The notes beneath the pieces were generated by a model. It made no database searches, was not told where the DNA came from, and saw nothing but the letters and a program-made list of their open reading frames with translations. Shown piece by piece: positions 46,602 through 57,657 of a stretch of 64,000 nt of DNA; the stretch's first letter is position 1; the number at the start of each line of letters is the position of its first letter. The DNA is from Pyrus communis (lineage: Eukaryota > Streptophyta > Magnoliopsida > Rosales > Rosaceae): assembly GCF_963583255.1 (NCBI RefSeq), contig NC_084815.1:18120807-18184806 (forward strand). The letters run 5' to 3'. The position numbers and the translations under genes were made by a program.

Positions 46602-46912
46602 TTGTTGTGCGCTTATTCTTTCCAAATCAAACATTTAGTCACCGAAAAAGATAATCCAATTAACACCCTCTTGTAAACGTATTTTTATTATTAATAAATT
46701 ATCGTTATCGCTTTGGTTAAAAATACTAAATGCTTTGAGAGCATCCTTATTCAACGCTTGTTGTGTGCTTATTCTTTCCAAATCAAACATTTAGTCACCG
46801 ACAACGATAATCCAATTGACACCCTCTTATAAACGTATTTTTATTATTAATAAGTTACCGTTATTGTTTCGGTTAAAAATACTAAATGCTTTGAGAGCAT
46901 CCTTATTCAACA
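46602..46912. repeat. 156-bp tandem duplication
   Basis: Unit 1 (46602-46757) and unit 2 (46758-46912) are nearly identical, from TTGTTGTG.GCTTATTC to AGAGCATCCTTATTCAAC, with about ten differences. No coding content. Confidence 0.85.
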
Positions 46913-47582
46913 AACCAAAATAATTGGATATATTTGGCAACTGATCACAAGCAACGGGGTTCTGAAACTCAAATTGGAAAAGAAAAGAGTATCACATAAT
47001 ACTTGCTATTTTCTAAGGGAGTTCTAATGAAAAGGGCCTAGCATTATTCATTCTTAATCAAAAAGACATTTTGTTTATGAAAAGTCAATAATAGATCAAG
47101 CTTTTTTCTTTATTTACTCTTATGCTATTATTTTATTATTGTAGCGGGGTCCACAATGATGTTGACATTTCTATCTGGAAATATATTATATTACATGATG
47201 CTATTCAACTTATGCTAATTTATTGCCAACTCTTCATGCTCCCATCATGTTGTCAATGTTATGCAGCTTTTCTTTTGTCAAATTGTTCCAGTACTGTTCA
47301 TCGCCTTTTATTAGCTCTATATCTCTTTCTCTATCTTCTTTCACCTTATACTACATTTATGTTGTTTCTTCTTTGAAATATTAAGGCTTCCAATAGGGTT
47401 GATGACTAATCATTGTCTTACTGTAAATATACATTTCTTCTTCTTCTTCTTCTTCTGCTACTAATATCATATTATACATGAAATCTTCAAACTCATCTAA
47501 AGCTAGCATTTGGATCCCTCAAAATTTTAGAATATTTTTGTATGAAGGGGTCCACCTATGTGAGGAGATACGGGATAGTCTA
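46913..47582. other. no supported gene; TTC microsatellite
   Basis: It includes a (TTC)n tract at about 47427-47456 and the left-end motif of the GAAAAGGG family near 47025. The boundary of the pararetrovirus insertion probably lies in or just after this stretch, but the junction is not clear. Confidence 0.3.
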
Positions 47583-47590
47583 AAGGACTC

Positions 47591-48564
47591 TTAATTAATC
47601 ATAGCTATATGTCTGGCTTTCTCCTTATGCATATGTACATACCAATCTGGAATACTACTAATAAAACTTATGCAAATTTCTTTCCACCTTTCCAGATAAT
47701 CTTCTGCAACTTTTATAAGTTTTTCAGGAAAAGATTTTAGTTGGGAAATATGGTTAATGAATATTTTATCAAGATAGTCAAACTCTAATAGTAAGACAAG
47801 GGTAACTTCTACCACATTATGTTTTTCTGATGCTCATAACTAAAATATTGTGGTCTAAAATCTCTCATGTTAATCCTGGCCACATCTATGGTAACCTCTG
47901 ATTTACAAATATAGTTCTCTGTACTATCACAAAGACATGTTGGAAACATTTTTGTAATAATATCTATCCCTGGTTTTGGATCAAAGATGGATTGATACAA
48001 AGCACATTATAATTGTAATTGTAACTCTTTCATGGACTGTGATGTTTTGCTCAAGATCTCATTTTGCACATTTGGTGGTATTATTCTTAATTTTTCCTTT
48101 GAAATTTCTTCTAATAGGATCTCATCTATTATTAAGTCTAAAAATATATTCCTACGAAAACTTTCATATCTTTCTTATTTTTCTTTGTCACTCAGAGGTT
48201 GATGCTACTCATTATTTTGATGCTGCTCCATTTCAATGTCTTCTTCTAAGAACTCAATCTTTATCTCTTCTATGGGCTCATTAGCCTCTTGTTCTATAGG
48301 TTCAATAACCTCTTTTTCTTTATTCTTATGTTGATCAGTTTCTAAACATTTTTTCAATTCTCTTTTTAAGGTGTCACTTGCCTTCTGCTGCATGTAAGAG
48401 ATTGAAGTTATTGGTTCATTTTGGTAAACTTACTAAGTAATGACTCATGGTCCCTAGAAATGGCTTGAAGATTGTGCTCAAGAGAATGAATATGATGCTG
48501 GCTTTGATGGATACTAAAATTAAAACTATCAAACTCTTGTTCTAAGACTCTAATTAATATTTCA
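47591..48564 (-). pseudogene. unassigned pararetrovirus ORFs downstream of RNase H
   Basis: The first part (about 48564-48415) reads as a short ORF with an ATG and a helical, His/Leu-rich pattern. It is followed by a Glu/Lys-rich segment (48393-48205) and then by frames at 47809-48000 and 47591-47815 with mixed hydrophobic and aromatic residues. Several stops and shifts are present. By position it might be a counterpart of tungrovirus ORF4, of a transactivator, or a displaced movement-protein gene; none is supported by a recognisable motif. Confidence 0.4.
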
Positions 48565-48602
48565 TGACCTAACCTCATGTTTGGCTATTTAATTTGGATA
48601 TT

Positions 48603-48863
48603 CTAAAAATTATCTAGGAGAACCTGCTGCCTATCAGAAAACCTTGGTACTCTTGACCTATACCTCAGAGTTGGATTTCTGATTCCTTCGACAATATTAC
48701 CATTAAAGTTGAAAGTTGCTACTGGTGATGATGCTAGTTTGCTTATCCTATTTTGGAATCCATTCAATAGTGGAGGTCCATGGTGCATCATTATGCTATT
48801 GAAAGTTGTTGTTCTGCCTTGTGGTCTTGTGCTATTTGAGGATGATAGTCCACGATATTCCAT
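48603..48863 (-). pseudogene. C-terminal tail of the polyprotein or a new ORF
   Basis: An 86-codon frame follows the RNase H end. It is rich in Ser, Arg and Asn and ends a few bases before the next small ORF. I do not recognise a domain. It could be the end of the polymerase protein or the beginning of the next protein. Confidence 0.4.
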
Positions 48864-48879
48864 TCCTGTTCAACAAATT

Positions 48880-49559
48880 AATTTTGATAAGATATCGGCT
48901 AATATATTGTCATTACCTTTTATATGTTCAAAAGTTGGTTTAAACCCATTCCCTGTAATTGAATCAACAAAATTAACCCATTTTCAAGCTGCCTGTTTAT
49001 TAGCATGTATCTTGTTATAATGAGAAATTATATTTTGACAATCTGTTCTAATCGTAAATACTTCATTATGTAAAAAATAAAGAGAATGCTTCAAGTGAAT
49101 TAATTATTCCTAAAATTTCTAAATCTGTTGATGGTCATCTTGACTGTACATCACTAAATTTTCCTGATGAATATCTATAAACTTCTCGTCATACTTTGGT
49201 GACTCTTTATGCTTTTTTTGGTATAGTATACCTACCCATCCTAATGATGAAGTATCTGTTTCAACTACTTTATAACTATCATCTAATGGTAATGTTAATG
49301 GCTTAAGTTTAATAATTTCTTCTTTTATATTTTGAACTAATTTGATATCCTCACTATTAAAATATTTTTGTCTTGTTTGGCTAGTTTTACTATGTAATAT
49401 TGCTATTTTTCTTCCTAAATCAAGGATAAAATTTCTTGCATAATTTAACAATCCTAAAAATGCTTGCAACTGTTCTTTATCTTCTAACTTATCTAAAAAT
49501 TCTAAAACCTTTTTAGCTATATGATCTTGTAATTGTATTGTACCTGACTTGATATACAT
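48880..49559 (-). pseudogene. pararetrovirus connection and RNase H domain
   Basis: The frame 49119-49559 starts in the thumb/connection (LQAFLGLLNYARNFI) and reaches the RNase H start VVETDTSSLGWVGIL, with the catalytic Asp of ETD present. The domain continues in other frames to about 48880, where the HIKGNDNILADILSKL type ending is seen. Frameshifts separate the parts. Confidence 0.72.
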
Positions 49560-49596
49560 TCCTAAAAATTCTATATCTTGCTTTGCTAATGCTATT

Positions 49597-50271
49597 TTAT
49601 TTTTGCTTCACAATTCCATTATTGATAAATTCGTGTAAAACTATCTCTAAGTGTTTTCTATGTTCATTTCTATTTTTACTATGTACTAAAATATCATCCA
49701 CATAAACACTACAAAAATTATCATATTTCTTGAAAATTTGATCCATTTTTCTTTGAAAGATCGAATGAGCATTTTTAAGTCCAAATGGCATAACAAGCCA
49801 CTCAAAATGTCCTTCTGGACAAGTAAAAGCTATCCACTCAATTAATTTTTTTGTTAATCGTATTTGCCAAAATCTTGATTTACAATCAAATTTACTAAAA
49901 TATATACTTTCTTGAATTTTATTTATAAGCTCATCTTTATTTGGTAACTTATAACTATCTTCATATGTATTATCATTTAATCTCTTGTAATTATAAACTA
50001 TTCTAGCCTTATCTCTCTTTAATTCTAAATTTTTTCTCTCAATAAATGCTGCTGATCTATGCCTAGACTTAACGGGTCTAATTATTTTTAAATTTAACAA
50101 CTCTTTTATTTGTTGTTTAAACTCTTGCTTATCTAATAAACTACAAAGCATATCAGCTGTCTTAATGGTTAAATCTGGATTAATTATATCTAATTTTACT
50201 AGTATTTTATTTTTACTCCAATGTAATTGTGGGTCTTCTCCTATAATCCTAGTTTGTTCTGCTAATTGCAA
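49597..50271 (-). pseudogene. pararetrovirus reverse transcriptase
   Basis: A 224-codon open frame, the longest in the window, includes the fingers (ARIVYNYKRLND), the palm FSKFDCKSRFWQ (normally SGFWQ, Gly to Arg), WLVMPFGLKNA and the active site YVDD at about 49693-49704. The frame opens after the Cassandra insertion and ends in a stop before the connection region. Motif wording is closer to Caulimoviridae than to Ty3/gypsy. It is well preserved but cannot make the whole domain. Confidence 0.8.
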
Positions 50272-50334
50272 TAATTCTTTTACACTCTTTGGTTTATTTA
50301 ATTGTAATATTTCTATACGGGTTCTGTCACATCC

Positions 50335-50607
50335 AGACTCGAGCCCCCACTACATCCCGGGCTCAACTCCACCGTAACACGATATTGTCCGCTTTGGGCC
50401 TCGAGGGTTTTGTTTCTAGGAACTCACACGAGAACTTCCTAGTAAGTCACCCATCCCGAGATTGCTCTCGTGCGAACTCGCTTAACTTCGGAGTTCCTAT
50501 AGAACCCGAAGCCAGTGAGCTTTCAAAAGGCCTCGTGCTAGGTGGAGATAAGAATATACATATAAGGCTTACAGAATCCACTCCCCTAGGCGATGTGAGA
50601 TGTCACA
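50335..50607. mobile_element. Cassandra solo LTR inside the pararetrovirus
   Basis: It starts TGTCACATCC and ends GATGTCACA; the flanks GGTTC (50330-50334) and AGTTC (50608-50612) match in four of five bases. At about 50443-50495 the 5S-like stretches (minus: GAACTCCGAAGTTAAGCG and GGATGGGTGAC) are conserved. Same family as 33121-33402. Confidence 0.88.
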
Positions 50608-50613
50608 AGTTCC

Positions 50614-51079
50614 TTATTTTAAAATAGGATATTCATGTTCAAATATTTCTTCATCAAACTCTTCTATGTTATTATACTCATTATTTTCTTTTGAGTTTTC
50701 TAAATAATAACTATCTTGACTACTGGATTCTTCTATACTTATATTTTTGTATGCTTCTACAGTATTATTTTGATCAGTTATTGTAATACATCTTTTGAAA
50801 AATGTTATGTTAGGATTCATAAATAAAAAAATCTCGTAAACTTTTCAAAAAATTTAAACCTAAAATGAATGGGTATGATCCTACTAGTGAAACAAATGTT
50901 AATGGTAAATTAAATTGTTGTTTTTCTACTTTAATAGACTCATTATTAATACAATATGTTAAATAAACTGGTCTCTCATCAAATTGTGTTATTCTCATTG
51001 GTTTTGCTAATTTTTGTCTATATTTTTCTGGTACTAATTCTTCTCTTATGACACTATTTGTACTCCATGTATCTATCAT
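50614..51079 (-). pseudogene. pararetrovirus aspartic protease and linker
   Basis: The 89-codon frame at 50810-51079 starts at the active site, which reads MIDTWSTNS; the usual motif is DTG, so Gly is replaced by Trp. It ends with the FILGLNFL segment that forms the second conserved part. The following acidic frame (50614-50820, rich in Glu/Asn) is a linker that ends at the Cassandra insertion. Confidence 0.7.
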
Positions 51080-51354
51080 AGCTGTTGTTTGTATCTTATG
51101 TTCTTTTGCTAATTCTATTTCACAATTTATGGTAATTAAAGAACTATTTTTTGGCTTTTCTATACTATAAACAATATTTCCTAATATTTCAATATTTTCT
51201 TATGATTCTGCTGAATTTACTTCTAATAACCTATTACTATAAAACTTTTCACATATTATTGAATATGTATATAGTATCTATTTGCAACTAACTTGCTATA
51301 GTTATGACATTTTTTTGGCCAATCTAAATTAATGTATTTATACTCTTCTTAATG

Positions 51355-52526
51355 CTATTCATCTATAAATGCACACATATACTCTTCTAAATCACTATTT
51401 CTACTACTTGAATCTTCCAAGTTTGAATCTATCATATTTATACTTTCTATACTATAAATACTCTTATTATTACTTAAATCATTCAAACTATATATTGACT
51501 GTATATCTTCATCTTCTTCTAACTTAAACAACTCCATTAAATGTACTTTTTCTCTCGGCTGTTTGCCTAATTTTGGACATTTAGATCTAATGTGTTCAAC
51601 TTTTCCACTTGAATAACATTTACAACTACTCTTATCTTTTGGTGCTTTATATTTTCTAATCCAAGGTCTACCACTTCTTTTCCTAAATTGTTTTGGAAGA
51701 TATTTTCTCTTCCTATACGTACTTGAAGGTCTTATACTAAAATTTTTATGTTGTTTGTAAGGTTTGTATGACTTATACTTCTTTTTGTATATTTTCTTAT
51801 ACTTATTTTTCTTATGACAACCACACTGTTGTGGTAAATCTATATTTTTACAACTCCTGTAAAGTTGTTTTCTAATTTGTCTCTTAACTTTTATTTGGCT
51901 ACACTCTTGTCTAAGTATATCATATACATGTTGAATTCTAGGTCTTATTACAATATCATTTTTCTTTGGATGCTTTTGCCGTTCATTCCAAATCTTTTCT
52001 TTGGATGCTTTTGCCATTCATTCTAAATCTTTTCACCTATTGGTCCTTTTATTTTTGTCATATAAGTATCTAATAAATTAATATCACTAATTCTACACGT
52101 TCTTCCTAAATACTTAAAGAAATATGTGGTATGCTCAGCTATATATTGTAAATCACAAATTTATAATTGTTCTAAATTTATAATTGCTCTTTTTTGTTCT
52201 TGTTCGCTTCTGCCATCTAACCTATTATGATCTAAAAATTCTTGTTTAATTAAAGAAACAAAACCATCAATATTAAAATGTGTTTTAGCTGCCTGATGCT
52301 GTTCTAGATTTTGAACTTTCCATGACTGAAAATAATCAAAAACTAAACCATCCAAAGTATGTTTAAAATAGTATAACATATTTTGTGAATTACTAAAATC
52401 TAACATTAATGTTGCATGTACACAACATTTCTCCCATCTCTCAATTGTTCTCTCCCAATGTTGTGGATCTACATTATCTAAATTTAATATATTGCCAGCT
52501 AAGTTAATTTGTTCTAACCCTCTCAA
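51355..52526 (-). pseudogene. pararetrovirus coat protein with CCHC finger
   Basis: Two frames, 52161-52526 and 51355-52017, make up the core. The first has the WERTIERWEKCC segment and a helical core. The second is very basic (Lys/Tyr-rich), followed by a zinc-finger motif that reads CYSSGKVEHIRSKC where CY.CG..GH....C is expected, so the second Cys is Ser. It ends in an acidic tail. A 34-bp direct duplication at about 51962-52030 disrupts the middle. The same region occurs in part at 26150-27706. Confidence 0.7.
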
Positions 52527-52770
52527 ATATGGAATCCTATTTTTTTCTAGGTGGTTTTATCATACTTTCTTCTATGTAATCTACTTTTGCTTTTTCATTA
52601 TATTGTTCATTTGTTGTTCTCAAAAATTATTGATCAGTTCTACTTGCGTATCCTGGATTTTCTACTCCTAATGTACTACTTTCTTCTGCTAGATTACATT
52701 ATTTTTTCAATTCTAATAAATTATTATATTATTTTGATCCTAAAATATGTTATACTCCTATTTCTAAAAT

Positions 52771-53200
52771 TCATTTTTTCATCTCTTCATCTGAAATTCT
52801 ATGTAGTTCTAAATTGTATGTCTTATATTTTTCTAAGTACTCTTCTTCATCTAAATGATCAATATCTTCTATAAGCTTATCTACAATATGATCAAAAAAT
52901 TTCTCAACTAAATTAATATCTAAATTATCAAAAACCATATGAATACTCTCATTTTCGATCTCACTTTCATCCTCTTTTATTTTTTTCTTGTGCTTCTTCT
53001 TCATTTGGATAAATATCTTCAGCTCTAACTATTTCTTTTCCTTTTTCGCCTAATGAGTTCCATGTTTTGTTATCAAAAGCATTTATCTTAGGTCTTCTAA
53101 TATGATTATTTGTACTTAAAGTTAAATTTTCTAATTTTTCTAACAAAGATGGTGGAAGTGATGAAGATGTTTTATGTAAAACTTGGTTTATTTATGTTAT
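52771..53200 (-). pseudogene. acidic N-terminal part of the coat-protein ORF
   Basis: The minus-strand reading from about 53170 gives an open segment with PPSLLEKLENLTLS. After a shift, the frame 52771-53004 begins with a Lys-rich run and becomes Asp/Glu-rich (DIDHLDEEEYLEKY). An acidic N-terminus before a basic core is typical of caulimovirid coat proteins. It is broken by at least one shift. Confidence 0.5.
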
Positions 53201-53403
53201 TTATTCTTCAACCTGATCTAATTTTTCAACCAAACTTAAAACTAATTGAATAATTAAATTATTTTGCCTAATGAGAATATTACTACTAGCTACTTGTGTT
53301 GAAAAATATGTTAAACCTACTGGTTATTTGTGTAACTTGCTAATTTCTTTCAAAGTTTGGATATATTTTATGCTAATTATAGAATCAGTCATTAAATTAA
53401 TAA

Positions 53404-53901
53404 TTAAACTAATAATTTATCTATTTTATTATGCAGCTTATCTACTTGTTCACTCAACTGTTTTTGCATTAATTGAATTTTTTGAACTTCTAATTTTAAC
53501 TGCTCAACTATTTCTAGTGATCTAAGTTCTACTTGCTGAGGCTTACTATCTACAAGGTCAATAAGCTCTTTTATCTCTCTTTTGCTAGAAAACCTTTGAA
53601 TATTATTATCTTCTAACTGAGATGTAATATAATCTAAATTTTGTCTAATTGTTTTTATGGAATTTTTCTGAAAATGCTCTAACAATTGGTTTAACAAATG
53701 ATTATACTTATTATTTTCTAATTTTATATTTTCTACTTGACTAATAATAATATCTACAATATTATTGGCTTGTGGATTTTCTTCACTCTGCAAAATATGA
53801 TTATGCTTTCTCAATGGAAAATAACAGACTAAACTATTTTGATCTAAGGTTATTTTTCTTTTTTGTGGTTCACTAATTTCTAAATTAAGATAATCGATCA
53901 T
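53404..53901 (-). CDS. pararetrovirus ORF2-like, coiled-coil protein
   Basis: An open frame of 165 codons. The last 70 residues have a heptad pattern of Leu/Ile/Val with many Gln and Lys (LRSLEIVEQLKLEVQKIQ), which predicts a coiled coil. Caulimoviridae encode coiled-coil virion-associated proteins in a similar location, so that role is possible. The frame is intact. It lies about 70 bp downstream of ORF1. Confidence 0.5.
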   Translation of the reverse strand: MIDYLNLEISEPQKRKITLDQNSLVCYFPLRKHNHILQSEENPQANNIVDIIISQVENIKLENNKYNHLLNQLLEHFQKNSIKTIRQNLDYITSQLEDNNIQRFSSKREIKELIDLVDSKPQQVELRSLEIVEQLKLEVQKIQLMQKQLSEQVDKLHNKIDKLLV

Positions 53902-53973
53902 AAACTACAGTCTACCTTTCTCTAAAGTTACTGCTAACTGGTTTCTTAGGAACTCTCTTTCTTTTCTTAAGGT

Positions 53974-54228
53974 CTATAAAACTTGATCTGTTGCTCTTTT
54001 TGCTTCTAAAATTTTATGCTGCACTTCTGTGTTATTATATTTACGAATAAATGAAGGATGTTCAAGATAACAAAGATAAAACTTCTGCTTCTTTAAAGTC
54101 TTGCTAATTCTTTTGGATATATATGCTAATCTTCTCTTTATGCTACTTATAGTTGGGTGTCTGGGACAATAAATACATGGAGGTTGTGGTTGACAAGGTC
54201 TACAAGGACAATAATATATGTTGTTCAT
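53974..54228 (-). CDS. pararetrovirus ORF1-like, Cys/Pro-rich N-terminus
   Basis: An 84-codon open frame with ATG. Residues 6-25 contain six Cys mixed with Pro (CPC, CQP, CIYC patterns); the remainder is basic and helical, with Lys/Arg-rich stretches. The small size and first position fit the leading ORF of several Caulimoviridae genera, but the Cys-rich start is not a feature I know from them. The function is unknown. Confidence 0.5.
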   Translation of the reverse strand: MNNIYYCPCRPCQPQPPCIYCPRHPTISSIKRRLAYISKRISKTLKKQKFYLCYLEHPSFIRKYNNTEVQHKILEAKRATDQVL

Positions 54229-54340
54229 ATAAAATAAACAAGTGTGATATCAGTTGTATCAATGACTTCCATCCTCAAGGTACTTTACTATCATAATTAT
54301 ACTATTAAAATACTAAACTTAGCTCTGATACAGATTCGTG
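54229..54340. other. left flank of the pararetrovirus reading direction
   Basis: A short AT-rich stretch upstream of ORF1, at the right-hand junction between the viral insertion and the CACTA remnant. TCAGCTCTGATAC-like sequence near 54324 (minus: TGTATCAGAGCT) resembles the initiator Met tRNA-binding site used as the minus-strand primer in Caulimoviridae. That would place the viral leader here. Confidence 0.4.
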
Positions 54341-55056
54341 AAGTAGGCCCTGTTAAATAGTCGGATGACCATTATAACAACTAGATATAAAACTTTGCAC
54401 ATGGAACTCGACATGTTTTAGCACGATAGCCACTCATAATGCATGTATAAGGCCTTAATGGCTGAACTCAGAGGTATGAAGACTAATTGCAGACGAGAAA
54501 TCTTGCACTAGCGAGAGGAGGGCCTTCTACAGTACATTGTTGGGATAGCCCAAGCAATGTCAGGTTCTAGCATTCACATTTCCTATCTGTTGAGCAACCT
54601 TCAACCGCCATTCCATCAGCCACCTCAGCAGCCACCAAAATAATCATACTTGATTTAGTTTTTGTTACATACAATCGTACGAATATTTATTTTTAATTGA
54701 ATATTTGTCCAACAAACTTCATTGTATTTTTTTTAAACAATTGTCCAACTAATATTTCGTCAAGTGAAATTTTTAATACCTAATTTATTTCCAGAAACTG
54801 GACGAAACTGAGTCATTGAGCAAGCTACATTAGTTGGGCTAGGACATTCAACACTCTTTAGCACAACTACTTTATTTCTTTGGGTCAACTTTGGCTTATA
54901 TTTCGTCGAGCAAATATTTAAGCAATAAGTTATACGTGATAAACTTTGCCCAATGGAATGTTGTTGGGCAAACTTATAGAGGCGATGAAAAGGTATTTAG
55001 GCCGACAAAAACAATTTTAGTCAGGAAATGGTTTTTTTTTTTTTTTTTTGGTAGTG
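54341..55056 (+). mobile_element. CACTA transposon 3' end remnant
   Basis: The sequence ends TTTTTTTGGTAGTG at 55056, the reverse of the CACTACCA terminus. Upstream lies a short coding-like stretch (about 54460-54642) ending in a Gln/Pro-rich tail (QPPFHQPPQQPPK), as found at the C-terminus of some plant transposon proteins. The left part of the element is missing. GTT follows as a candidate 3-bp target. Confidence 0.45.
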
Positions 55057-56291
55057 GTTCTTCTTTTGTTTTAGGTATTCACTTAAAATTTGATATAAAT
55101 AGTATGCAAATCCAAGTCAGATGTCGGATAATGGCGGGGAATCAGATTCAGTAAGCAGTGATATCTATAGGTATCTTGTGGTTGGTTGAAGGTCCAAATC
55201 GACGATTCATATTTGACAGTGACAAGCTTATCCAGCAATGTGTGGCTTCATGGGGTCAAAAACTCTTTGGCTGTCAACATGAAGAGGACATGCCAAATTA
55301 TGCAAGTTTTTTTATTTTATTTTTTTCTTTCCGTTTTCTCTCTTCTCCAAATAATGGAAACTAGTTTACTTTTCATTTCTGTCCTTGCCTACCGCTCAAA
55401 GTTGATTTGGACTTATCAATGTTTAGCTGAACGAGAATAAAAATATTAAACCTCACCATAATTAAGTAGACGTGGAAAATGCTTGCCTCCAAAATTTCTT
55501 TGTAGAGCGCTAAAAGAAAAGAAAAAATATATCGGACAGAACCATATTATTAGGACTTAAAATTAATTTATTTTTATTGAATTAATTGCATACAAAGATC
55601 ATTGATCAATTTTTAATTTCAATAATCATCTTAATTAAGTGGGTCAATCTCAAAAATTAATTGTGATAAAAATCAGATGAAACCATCTTATTAGGATTCG
55701 GTCATGTTAGTCGTTCAGACACAAAGTTAAGGTTAATTACAAATTACACCTCTATTAGCCTATAATTGAACAAATCATTTTACACGAATTCCATTTGTTT
55801 TTCACTCTGACGTGGACATTACATTGCGCCATATAATGAAATAACACCGTCCATTCGTCCAAACTGCAAAAGTGCAACTGTGCCAGGAATGCAAGGCTGG
55901 GGCGAACCGCTAGTTAACACAGCCACCGTAACCACATCTTTGTCTAATTTCTTCCACGATTCAATTCACCACTAAATATCGACCCTAGTGGCCCTGCCCC
56001 TATATTAAACCTGGTTATCATGCAGCATGGGGACAAGGACCAGTTGAGTAATAAGACGTGCATGGTTGGCCCTTTGTCAACAAGTACGTCTGGATATTTT
56101 GAGACCACATAGGTCATTCATGAGTTCAATTACAGATTTTGTAGGTGGAATGATAAGGATCGAAGTAGGTGAAACTTTATAGAGTTCGTTCATGAAAGGG
56201 GGCAGAAGATTAGAATCCATGTCGATTATGATTTTAGAAGATTGGACTTGCAAAAAATTTGAAAACATACAAAAAATTTGAAAACATATAT
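55057..56291. other. no recognisable gene
   Basis: Short open frames (for example 55186-55440) have no family match. AT-rich repeats near 55560-55690 resemble 35330-35430 loosely. Confidence 0.3.
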
Positions 56292-56837
56292 GTAGATGTA
56301 AATTTCGGTCGTCTTCTTCTTTGACGAAAATGCACCTGCAAATTAATAACACTTAGGACCTCACAGTCCCACAATGAATGAAGGGACTTTGGCTGAAGAA
56401 TTTCCGATACCAAAGTTAGAATTTGAGAGAAAAATTGTTTGAAAATTTTTGGGGAGAGAATGACATTGCTCTTAGTGGGAGAATTATAGGGGAGTGACCG
56501 ATCTTATTTGGTAAATAGGGACCGGCCATATATGGTCAAATTGTGGGTGTAATTACAAGATATTATGTGAAATAATATCTTGCAATTAACTTGCCAATTG
56601 AACCTAAATTGAATAGGAAAATTAGGAGTTACCGTTTGAATAAGTATTTGATGAGGAGTGATGAGAGTGATCTGAAAAAAATACCATTTTGATCACCTTT
56701 AACTCTTCCTTGGTTGAGCGTTATTGTCCGTTGCATGCGCATGAGAATCCTGGTGTGCCTCGAGGGTAATTTTGTCATTTTCACCTAAAAGTCCACGTGT
56801 CACCTCTATAATTTTCTTGATTATTTTTGGCTCCACA
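56292..56837 (-). repeat. LTR of the truncated Tat copy (546 bp)
   Basis: It starts TGTAGATGTAAATTT and ends GGCTCCACA. It aligns to the other two LTRs with several deletions, and is followed by AATGCCCCCACACC as in the complete copy. Confidence 0.8.
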
Positions 56838-57657
56838 AATGCCCCCACACCTATTGGGCTGCTTGCAGGAAAGGGCATCATGTGTAGAGATCTTCCCTTA
56901 CTTTAGGAAACGTAAGATTGTTTCCTGTTTTGATGTAGATTCCCACATTACTTTGAAATTAGATCATTCTAGGAAAGGGAAATAAATCACTTCCAAAGTC
57001 TATTTAAATCTACCTTAAGTAGATGATTAAATCAACTTCAAAGAGCAATTTTTTCTACCCTACAAGAAAGAGAGAAAGTTAGAGGATATTTGTTCCTCCT
57101 CCCCTAGCAATCTTCTACACTTGCCTGTGCAAAGGACCGTCTTGGGTTGCTTTCTTTGTCTTCACGCCACACCAAGGTAAGAAAAAATTAATTTTCCTTG
57201 TCTTTTTAATTTTTGGGAGCCTCAAGGCTTGAAATTTGGCTCGACAGAAGTCGAGGATGTGTGAAAAAAATGGCTGGATAGGCCACAGCATGGCTACTGC
57301 CGTGGGTGACTGCTGTCGGCTTGGTGCAATGGTGTGGGTCGAGGAGACGAGCTGGGGCTCGGCTTGGGTCAGGAACTTCTCGGCTTAGGCTGAAGCTATA
57401 AGGTGCTGATATTTGGACTGCTAGGCTTAGGCCCGTGAGGGAGAGATGAGAGAAAGGGAGGCGCGGGTGGCTAGCCCTTCGTTTTGGATTGGGCCGTGAG
57501 GCCTTTGGGCCGACAAAATGGCAGCCCATGGCGCGCTGGGCTGCCTGGCATGTTGGGGCTCCTGGTGTACTAGGCCGCTTGGTGTGTTGGGACGAGAGGG
57601 AGAGATGAGAGTCTGATTCTTCCGCTGAGCTGCGTGTTCCAACAATTTTCATCACCG

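Larger units (their letters stand above)
47591..54228 (-). mobile_element. integrated pararetrovirus (Caulimoviridae-type), nearly full length
   Basis: About 6.6 kb on the minus strand encodes, in order: a small Cys/Pro-rich ORF, a coiled-coil ORF, an acidic and then basic coat protein with a CCHC finger, an aspartic protease, reverse transcriptase, RNase H and further unassigned ORFs. There are no LTRs and no integrase, which separates it from Ty3/gypsy. I cannot name the genus, and no movement protein is recognisable. Coding frames are broken and several key residues are changed, so this is a relic. A Cassandra LTR (50335-50607) splits protease from reverse transcriptase. Confidence 0.8.

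Noticed and set aside
47591..54228. Ty3/gypsy element instead of a pararetrovirus
   Set aside because: No integrase and no LTRs; coat-protein-like acidic/basic structure, small upstream ORFs and RT wording favour Caulimoviridae.
3669..55056. Pairing of the CACTA ends at 3669 and 55056 as one giant element
   Set aside because: The candidate 3-bp targets differ (AAT versus GTT), the subterminal sequences do not match, and the interval holds many independent insertions.
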